A stretch of DNA of 64,000 bases from Megascapheus bottae. Its lineage: Eukaryota; Chordata; Mammalia; Rodentia; Geomyidae. The notes under the pieces were generated by a model. The model saw only the letters and a list, made by a program, of their open reading frames with translations. It searched no databases and had not been told where the DNA came from. Made by a program: the position numbers and the translations under genes. This document shows positions 56,665 through 64,000 of the stretch, piece by piece. Where the stretch lies: contig JANJXV010000128.1 in NCBI GenBank assembly GCA_024803745.1, forward strand, positions 2,378,001-2,442,000, given 5' to 3'. Numbering within the stretch: position 1 is the stretch's first letter; each line of letters opens with the position of its first letter.

Positions 56665-57990
56665 AAATCCCTGCCATGTTTTCTTACCATGGTGACGTGT
56701 CCAGAAATTCTTCATTCTGCCATGGAAGTCAACGACCGTCCAGGAACAGTTTCCACATTTAAAAAGGAAAACTTCACTAACCCACACCTCCATCTGGTAG
56801 GCCTCCTGGATTTTGGGGGGTCTGGCATCTCAAGTCTTGGGGCTCAACACCCCACTTTGGGTCACCCACTATCCCAGAGTTCCTGTTGATTTCTAGTTGT
56901 TTCTATATCTTCTATACCCTTCTTTTTCTACTTTTTCTTCTATTCAGTTTCCCCCAGGAAGCATTTGATGTTCAAGCAACCCCAGCAGGTGTGTCACAAG
57001 GTCTCCACCTCTCCATTTTGCCCTCATCTGAACTGAAGGTGGGAGACCCCTAATCCCTGGCCCCACATGAGAGCTCAGGCTCCACCCCTTTCTCACCACA
57101 AGTAAGTCTAGGGTTTAGATGACTGATGTTCATTTCTTGGTGCAGGAAGTGGAGGGGAGGAAGTTGAAGAGGCCAGGCGGAATGAAACACACACCAGCCT
57201 AACAACCCGGTAGAGCCCATAGACTCCCTCCCTCCTGGGGACAACCTGAGATTCAGGTTATCTGCCATCCTGCCCTGCACCCCAAGTTGGAGGACAGAAC
57301 CTGGGGTTTCCAGGGGACATGCCTCCTGGTCTGGGAGTCTATTTTTCGGAGCCCTATTATTTATTTATTTAATTATTTAGTTTTTCCCCCCCAGGAATAC
57401 TCCAGGAACTTTATTTTTGTACAGAGTGACTATTCTGCAATATGACCTCAGAGGGACAGTTATCCTGCATAATCCAGTAATTTCTTTTTCCTGTGCGTCA
57501 TGGGATTGAAGTTGGCCTAGGACTGTCCCTGAGCTCTTCAGCTCAAGGATACCTCCCTACCCTTGAGCCGAGCCCAACTTCCCATTTTTTTCGAGGTTAA
57601 TTGGAGATAAGAATCTCAGGTCCTTTTGTGTCCAGGCTGGCTTTGAACCTTGATCCTTAGATCTCAGCTTCCTGAGTAGGTAGGATTACAGGCAGTAGTC
57701 ACTGTGCCTGGCTATAGTAAATTTTTTTTAATTGCTATCTAGCCATCCTCAGTTCTCATAAACTGTAACCTTTGTTCTACAAAACAACAACCAAAAATGG
57801 AATTTCAGAGAATTTCAGAATAGGAAAGAACCATTAGCACTCAGAAACGCCGCACTTTCCATGTGTTACTTTTTACTTCCTTGAAGAAGTCGTGCGCCAG
57901 GGCTCTCTTTCCGCTTCATGCAATATGTTAACAAAACTGGCAACCAGAATCATTTTCTCCACTCACTACACAGGAAACCTAACCAACACT
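56665..57990 (+). repeat. Low-copy repeat, copy 3
   Basis: Begins exactly at the outer edge of the ERV 5' LTR and matches 42885-44206, with a SINE inserted at 57490-57715. Confidence 0.7.
57490..57715 (-). mobile_element. B1-head dimeric SINE
   Basis: Inserted in low-copy repeat copy 3. Confidence 0.9.
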
Positions 57991-58020
57991 GCCTCCTTTG
58001 AAATATTTGTTGCTCATTTC

Positions 58021-58022
<2 letters not shown>

Positions 58023-58116
<94 letters not shown>

Positions 58117-58155
58117 TCAGAGAGAAAGAGACAGACAGAGAGGAGAGAGAGAGAG
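58023..58155 (+). repeat. (TG)n-(GA)n compound microsatellite
   Basis: TG for about 30 bp, then GA-rich for about 100 bp. Confidence 0.95.
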
Positions 58156-58345
58156 CTAGGAAATTTGAAATCAAGGCCTCATGATTCGAGTCTGGAGACT
58201 TTACTCCATGAGCCACGCCTCCAGTTCAGGTTTTCTGCTGGTTCATTTGGAGATCAGAGTGTCGCAGACTTTTCCTGGCTTTGAACCCTGATCCTCAGGA
58301 TCTCAGCCTCCTCAGTGGCTGGGATTCCAGGACTGAGTCAGTGTA
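58156..58345 (-). mobile_element. B1-head dimeric SINE
   Basis: Tail is the TG/GA microsatellite. Confidence 0.85.
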
Positions 58346-58727
58346 AGGTGTGGGGTGAGACTTTTTTAAAGAGCACACAGGGAGAAATGAGGTATAGAGG
58401 GAGGTGAATTGGGGTACGCTTCAGTGGCACTGAGTCTGATTGCTAGTGGGGATGGCTGGGGTGAAAGCTGAACTGGGGAGTCCGTGGGAATTGTTAGCAG
58501 GGCTTGTGCTGCAGGTTTGGGCAATTCTGCATCCGTGGCCTTCATTGGCTAGGCACGTGGTGTGTGTGTGCAGGGAAGTGGTTCCTGACAGCGGCCTGAC
58601 AGTTGCAGGGGTTTAGGTAGATAGTGTGTCATAGGTTAACCACCATGAGCAAAGATATGGGAAGACACCGTAAATTCAGAGTTCACAGGGTCTCTGAGAA
58701 CAAATTACAGTTAAACTGCTAGAGCCC

Positions 58728-58950
58728 GAATGGGGGGCTCATGCCGGTAATCCAGATACTCCAGAGGCTGAGATCTGAGGATAGAAGTTCAAAGCCAGCC
58801 TAGGCAGGAAAGTCCATTAGACTCTCTTCTCCAATGAACCTCCAGATAAACAGTAGTGGTGCTGTGACTCAAGTAATAGAGCACCAGCCTTGAATGAAAA
58901 CCCTCAAGGACAGCACCCGGGCCCCGAGTTCAAGTCCCAACACTGGCACA
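58728..58950 (+). mobile_element. B1-head dimeric SINE
   Basis: Complete, short CA tail. Confidence 0.85.
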
Positions 58951-59040
58951 CACACAAAATATGGGGAGACTGATATTCACTCGGAACCCCAAGGATGTTC
59001 AAGTGTGCTGAATAGCTGGGAATACAGGAATGAGCCACCC

Positions 59041-59046
59041 TCTCTG

Positions 59047-59077
<31 letters not shown>

Positions 59078-59078
59078 G

Positions 59079-59109
<31 letters not shown>
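59041..59109 (+). repeat. (TC)n-(AC)n microsatellite
   Basis: Lies just after a short SINE-like end. Confidence 0.9.
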
Positions 59110-59189
59110 GTGTGTTTGTATGGCTATAAATTAATTACAAGCAATAGCAAAGCCTGGTTTCTTTGTCTCCATTTTTTTCTTTATTTTTT

Positions 59190-59362
59190 GCCTGGAACTC
59201 AGGGCCTAAGCACAGTCTTTGGGCTTTCTCAAGGCTAGAGCTCTACCACTTGAGCCACAGCACCACTTCTGTCTTGTTCTATGTATGTGGTACTGAGGAA
59301 TCAAACCTGGGTCTTCATGCATGCTAGGAAAGCACTCTACCACGAGGCCAAACTCCGGGCAC
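59190..59362 (-). mobile_element. ID-head dimeric SINE
   Basis: Complete. Confidence 0.85.
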
Positions 59363-59399
59363 TTTCGTTTCTTTAAAAAAAAAATTAATAATTTGGTGG

Positions 59400-59621
59400 C
59401 TGAGTGTGGTGGCTCACGCCTGTCTTTGTAGATACTCAGGCGGTTGAGATCTGAGGATCAGGGTTCAAAGCCAGCCCGGGCAATAAAGTCCCTAAGACTC
59501 TTATCTGCAGTTAACCACCAAAAAACTGCGAGTGGCACTGTGGCTCAAGGGTAGGGTGGTAGCCTTGAGTTGAAGAGCTCAGGGACAGCATCCAGGTCCA
59601 GAGATCAAGTCCCATGACCCA
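59400..59621 (+). mobile_element. B1-head dimeric SINE
   Basis: Tail is the GATA repeat. Confidence 0.9.
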
Positions 59622-59622
59622 C

Positions 59623-59671
<49 letters not shown>

Positions 59672-59690
59672 CAGATAGATAGATAGATAG
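59622..59690 (+). repeat. (GATA)n microsatellite
   Basis: About seventeen units after the SINE at 59400-59620. Confidence 0.95.
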
Positions 59691-59944
59691 TAGATAATGT
59701 GCCTGGTGCCTGTTTTAAAACTTGCACTCAGGACCTGGCCGCTGTTTCTTAGGTTTTCAGCTCAACACCCGGCACTGTGCTATGAGAGTCACAGTTCCCC
59801 TTTGTTTATTCCAGAAAGAGAGATGCCCCATCCCTCTAGGGGTTTTGATAAGACACGCAGCGACTCCCCACACTTCCACTACGAAAGTGTGGGGCCAGTC
59901 TTCCATTCAGTAGGGCTTGTTGTTGTTTTGTTTTGTTTTGATTT

Positions 59945-60175
59945 CGTGAGTCATGGGGCTTGAACTCCGGGCCTGGGCCTTGTCCCCGAGCTCTTCAGCT
60001 CAAGGTTACTCCCCATCCCTGGGTTGGTTGTTGTCCTGAGCCCCACTTCTCATTTTCTAGTGCTTAACTGGAGATAAGAGTCTCAAGAGTGCCCAGGCTA
60101 GCTTTGAACCGCCATCCTCAGATTTCAGCCCCTGAGTAGCTAGGAGTAGGCGAGAGCCACTGTGCCTGGCTTCAG
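59945..60175 (-). mobile_element. B1-head dimeric SINE
   Basis: Complete; a fragment of another lies at 59700-59800. Confidence 0.85.
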
Positions 60176-60429
60176 TGGGGTTTTTTAAGGTAAAAATCGC
60201 ATGCAGGTGGTGTTGTTTGTGCAAGGAAGCAAGATTACAGAAGCAGAAATTAGCAGTAAGTGATGGCAATTACAATTGCAATATATGTCGTAAGTCATTA
60301 AGCAGAGCTGGGTTACGGAAGCAAAACACGCAGTTAGCCTTATCAGGACCAATTGCTTTCCTTTCCCTACCCCCTCCCTCCCTTCCTCGCTTCCTCCCTT
60401 GCTTGCTTGCTTGCTTCCTTCCTTCCTTC

Positions 60430-60640
60430 TTTGAACTCAGGCCCTGGGCACTGTCCCTGAGTTCTTCAGCTCCAGGCTGGTATTCTAACCACTAGAGCCA
60501 CTTCTGGTTTTCTGGTGGTCACTGGAGATAAGAGTCTCACACACTTTTCATGCCCAGGGCTGGCATTGAACCCCAATCCTCAGATCTCAGCCTCCTGAGT
60601 AGCTGGGATGACAGGCATGAGCCACCTCGCCCAGCTCAGG
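60430..60640 (-). mobile_element. B1-head dimeric SINE
   Basis: Preceded by a TTCC/TTGC tract. Confidence 0.85.
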
Positions 60641-61310
60641 AGCAATTTCTAGACACTATTCATAAGCAAGCGCATGAAGTGACCTATTGAGGCCATGGGG
60701 GAGGAGAGGGGCCTTGTGCAGCTTCCCGGACAGCAGAGACGCCACATGGTCCAGAGGGGCCAACAGCTGGGACCAGGCCTGTGTACACAGCAATCTGCTG
60801 CTAGTGCTGGAAAGGCTACAGGTACCTGCATTTCAGGATGGGGGATGGCCCAGGTTATATCATTCATTCAGGGAAAGAGCTAGGGGTCGAAAAACTCTAT
60901 CTAAACCTAGATTTTTATATATCTATAATTTATATCTATAATTACATATCTTATATATATATATAAAATTGGGTTCTTCCATTCCTCCCTTTTGTTTGGG
61001 GACATGGCAAAACACTGACATGTTTCAATCTCCTTTTCCTGGCACAGGAGCTGCTATCGTGTCTGCATAAGCAAAACTGTCAACTTCACAGCCTGGACTC
61101 TTTCCTGGATTAACAAGTCAAGCACACTTAATAAGGCAGGGTGTGATAACCTAAGAAACTGTGGTACATTCCGTGAGAAAAAATAAGATTGGAAAGCCCT
61201 GGGCGCTCTGACATTTTGCAACATTTTACGGAAAACTAAGCTTCAGGTTGTCATGCCAGCTGGCGAGCCTTCAGAGACAGAAATGCTGTGCCAAAAGGGA
61301 GAACAGGGCC
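60640..61310. other. No recognised feature
   Basis: Unique sequence with an AT-rich stretch at 60900-60970. Confidence 0.5.
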
Positions 61311-61508
61311 AGGAGTTTGGCCTAATGGTTAAAGTGCTTGCCTAGCATGCCTGAAGACCCGGGTTCGATTCCTTGGTACCACATATATAGAAAAAAGCCG
61401 GAAGTGGTGCTGAGGCTCAAGTGGTAGAGCTCTAGCCTTGAGAAAGTCCAAGGACAGTGCTCAGGCCCTGAGCTCAAGCCCAGGACTGGCAAAAAAAAAA
61501 AAAAAAAG
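61310..61508 (+). mobile_element. ID-head dimeric SINE
   Basis: Complete, about 18-A tail; 80 bp before the UQCRB retrocopy. Confidence 0.9.
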
Positions 61509-61604
61509 GGGAGAACAACAAACAAACCCCCAAAATAACATAAAAAAAACAAATGGGCAAAAAAAAAAGAGAGTTAAAAAACAAGTTGTTAAAATGCAAC
61601 ATGA

Positions 61605-62066
61605 GCTCTCTCTGGTCACCATGGCAGGCAGGTCTGCTGTTTCAGTCTCAGGACAGTGGCTAGATGGTGTTTGAAAATGGTATTACGATGCTGCATGATA
61701 AACAGACAGGGGTGATTGCGAGATGATACCATACAGGAAGATGAAGAGGTATAAAAAGCCATAACACGGCTTCCTGAGAAACTTTATCATGACAGGATGT
61801 TTCACATCAAGAGAACCCTGGACCTGTCAGTGAGGCACCAGATCTTGCCTGAGGAGCAGTGGACAAGATATGAAGAGGATGAATTCTACCTCGAGCCATT
61901 CCTGAAGGAAGTTATTCGGGAAAAAAAGAGAGAGGAGAATGGGCAAAGAAGTAATCCCACAGTTGGAATCTGTGAATGCAGTTGTCCTCAGAGAATCCTT
62001 ATTAAGTAGACTAAGCCTGAAGCATACAATTTAAGAATTATTTAAATAAATGTCTACAATCATAAA
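61605..62066 (+). mobile_element. Retrocopy insert carrying the UQCRB pseudogene
   Basis: Extent set by the 14-bp target-site duplication on both sides; includes about 16 bp of 5' UTR and the 3' UTR with poly(A) signal. Confidence 0.9.
61621..61954 (+). pseudogene. UQCRBP: Processed pseudogene of UQCRB (complex III subunit 7)
   Basis: Starts MAGRSAVSVSGQWLDGV and later reads [21 protein letters not shown], clearly the cytochrome bc1 complex subunit 7. It has no introns. An in-frame stop follows WLDGV, more stops follow WYYDAA, and frame shifts break the rest; the parental stop (TAA at 61952-61954) is out of frame with the preceding open part. Downstream are AATAAA (62045-62050) and an A-run. 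A 14-bp direct repeat aaaatgcaacatga (61591-61604 and 62067-62080) flanks the insert. It is an L1-mediated retrocopy and not functional. Confidence 0.95.
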
Positions 62067-62079
62067 AAAATGCAACATG

Positions 62080-62450
62080 ATCAGAAACAGTTAGATCCCT
62101 GTAGGGGAAAGACAGAGTTTTCTGGAATGCAGGCCTCGTGTCTCCCTGCTAAATCGCCCAAGAAAAAGTCATGTGAAATGGAAACTTTCTTGTAATAGTT
62201 TTCCCGAGTAATCACTCATTATTTGATGAACTGTACCCCTGAGATGCATGTAAGCATTTAAGATTTATTGCTCATTTAGCAGTCAATGTTCATTTATCGT
62301 CTCTAAATTTATGATCTGTAATTGCACTAACGTTCACCACCTGTGACCTGTCTAAAAATACCAACTCACAAATTTTACTTGTCTGTGGTTTTGTACCTGC
62401 ACGGCATCTCGTCAGCTGCTTGTGGTCTGGGGCTGTAAAAACCCCAGTTC
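62080..62450. other. Unassigned, LTR-like composition
   Basis: Ends in 'ggggctgtaaaaaccccag', a promoter-like arrangement, but no second boundary was found. Confidence 0.3.
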
Positions 62451-62454
62451 AGTG

Positions 62455-62855
62455 GCCAGGAGTTTGGCCTAGTGGTAGAGTGCTCACCTAGCATGTACAA
62501 AGACCTGGATTCGATTCGTCAGTACCACATACACAGAAAAAGCCAGAAGTGGTGCTGTGGCTCAAGTGGTAGAGCTCTAGCCTGGAGAAAACCCAAGGAC
62601 AGCGCTCAGGCCCTGAGCCCAAGCCCAAGACTGGCAAAAAAAAAAGAAAAGAAAAGAAAATAGGCTGAGAATGTGGCTTAGTGGTACAGTGCATGCCTAG
62701 CGTGCATAAAGCCCTGGGTTTGATTCCTCAGTACCACATACACAGAAAAAGCCAGAAATGGTGCTGTGGCTCAAGTGGTAGAGCTCTAGCCTGGAGAAAG
62801 CCCAAGGACAGTGCTTGGGCCCTGAGATCAATTCCCAGGACTGGCAAAAACAAAC
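62455..62855 (+). mobile_element. Two tandem ID-head dimeric SINEs
   Basis: 62455-62655 and 62660-62855, head to tail and very similar. Confidence 0.9.
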
Positions 62856-63244
62856 AAACAAAAAACACAGCTGGGTTGTGTAGGAGACTGAAGCTACACA
62901 CTGCTATCTGACTAGCGGGGTGTGGTCCCATAGTAGATAAAACAGCCCCAGCTGCGTTTATCTGAGTTGGTGGCAGTAATTTGGTTATTTCCAGAAATTA
63001 GGATTCAAAAGAGCCCTATTGTTAAAACCAATAAGAGCATCACTAATGCCCCCCCAGCTGATAGTTATCTCGCTGTCATGGAGACCAGTCCAAGGTTCTG
63101 AGGCCAGCAGCTCACATCCTCTGGCCCTGAGGTTTTCCCTACCCAAGGCTAAAATTTCCCTAATAACCCCAGATAGATTTGCATCAAATTTGCCCTCATG
63201 CCATGTATCTTCTTGTTCTTGCATCATAAAAACCAAATGAAGGG
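62856..63244. other. No recognised feature
   Basis: Unique sequence between SINEs. Confidence 0.5.
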
Positions 63245-63425
63245 GGCGGGAGTTTGGCCTAGTCAGTAAAGTGCTTGCCTAGCATGCACGAAGACCTCGG
63301 TTCGATTCCTTGGTACCACATACATGGAAAAAAGCCAGAAGTGGTGCTGTAGCTCTAGCCTTGAGAAAGCCCAAGGACAGTGCTCAGGCCCTGAGTTCAA
63401 GCCCCAGGACTGGCAAACAAATAAT
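63245..63425 (+). mobile_element. ID-head dimeric SINE
   Basis: Complete. Confidence 0.9.
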
Positions 63426-63699
63426 AAAATATAAAAATTAAAAAAACCTTTCCAAAATCTAATGAAGGCCTCCCCTGATTTCACGATTGACCTCTGCCTG
63501 AGAATCCACCTGATTTTCATTTATGGCTAAGGAATGTTCTGCAAGCACCATGTTGTCAACTAACTGCAAACTCATCGGCCAGGAATGTTCTAAAAGCACT
63601 ATGCCAGGAACGTTAGTTTCACCACAATTATGGCGGAAGTATTTAATGGCAGGAAATTCCACCATTCCTAGGCCCAAAAGGATTTAAGGCTTGTATCTC

Positions 63700-63935
63700 C
63701 AATTAACAAAGGGAAGTAGGGCTTGGCTCCAGGGTAGGGTGCTAGCCTTGAGCTGAAGAGCTCAGGGACAACACCCAGGCTGAGTTCAAGCCTCATGACC
63801 CACACAAAAAAAAAGACAAAATGCCAGACGTGGTGCAGTGGCTAAAGTGGTAGAGCACTAGGCCTTGAGAAAGCCCAAGGACAGTGCTCAGGCCCTGAGT
63901 TCGAGCCCCCTACTGGAACAATAAATAAATAAATG
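63700..63935 (+). mobile_element. Two SINE right monomers
   Basis: 63700-63810 and 63820-63935. Confidence 0.75.
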
Positions 63936-64000
63936 TGACCTTTGGTGTAATTTTATTAATCCAGACCATAGAAGCAGCAGATATAAGGCACTTTTGAAGA

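Noticed and set aside
62470..62520. tRNA-like sequences with A and B boxes at many places
   Set aside because: They are heads or right halves of SINEs, not tRNA genes; no acceptor-stem pairing is kept.

Overview
This is mammalian nuclear DNA, most probably from a geomyoid rodent (kangaroo rat, pocket mouse or pocket gopher). The main evidence is the repeat content. The window is packed with two dimeric SINE types that share one right-hand monomer (tRNA-like boxes, ending 'gttcaagccccaggac'). One type has an ID/tRNA-Ala-like head, as described for IDL-Geo of Geomyoidea. The other has a B1/7SL-like head. Rodent-type L1 fragments, ERV LTRs and long CA/TG microsatellites fill most of the rest. 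There are no bacterial or phage features.

Layout. 0-10 kb: gene-free repeats. 10.1-11.5 kb: a CpG-rich promoter with CCAAT, GC-box and ETS-like sites and a candidate first coding exon, lying between a 490-bp polypurine minisatellite and a GC-rich 14-bp minisatellite. 11.5-22 kb: SINEs and L1 fragments, no recognisable gene. 22.05-36.95 kb: a tandem duplication (unit A about 6.7 kb, unit B about 8.2 kb). Each unit carries one complete five-exon CLEC2 (Clr/LLT1-like) C-type-lectin gene on the minus strand. 36.9-44 kb: AT-rich tandem repeats, SINEs and two copies of an unidentified low-copy repeat. 44.2-56.7 kb: a decayed gammaretrovirus-like ERV on the minus strand (5' LTR and tRNA-Pro-type primer site at the right, polypurine tract and U3 at the left). 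It is broken up by a twin-primed L1, a second L1 and nested LTRs. 56.7-64 kb: a third copy of the low-copy repeat, many SINEs and a processed UQCRB pseudogene with its target-site duplication.

The two CLEC2 genes are the biological core. Every splice phase fits in both copies, and each encodes a predicted 230-residue type II membrane protein: short cytoplasmic tail, one membrane span, lectin-like domain. Members of this family are ligands for NKR-P1 (KLRB1) receptors, and such clusters lie in the natural killer gene complex; no receptor gene is visible here. Both copies lack the cysteine usual in the CLEC2 'GECAYLN' motif (Tyr instead). Both end in residues and a stop codon taken from an exonised SINE. 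The two proteins differ most in the cytoplasmic and juxtamembrane part. After duplication, copy B gained a solo LTR, a SINE and an L1 tail downstream, and it lost the poly(A) signal seen in copy A.

Coordinates of SINEs and LTRs are by eye, good to about 10-20 bases; splice junctions and stated target-site duplications were placed base by base.
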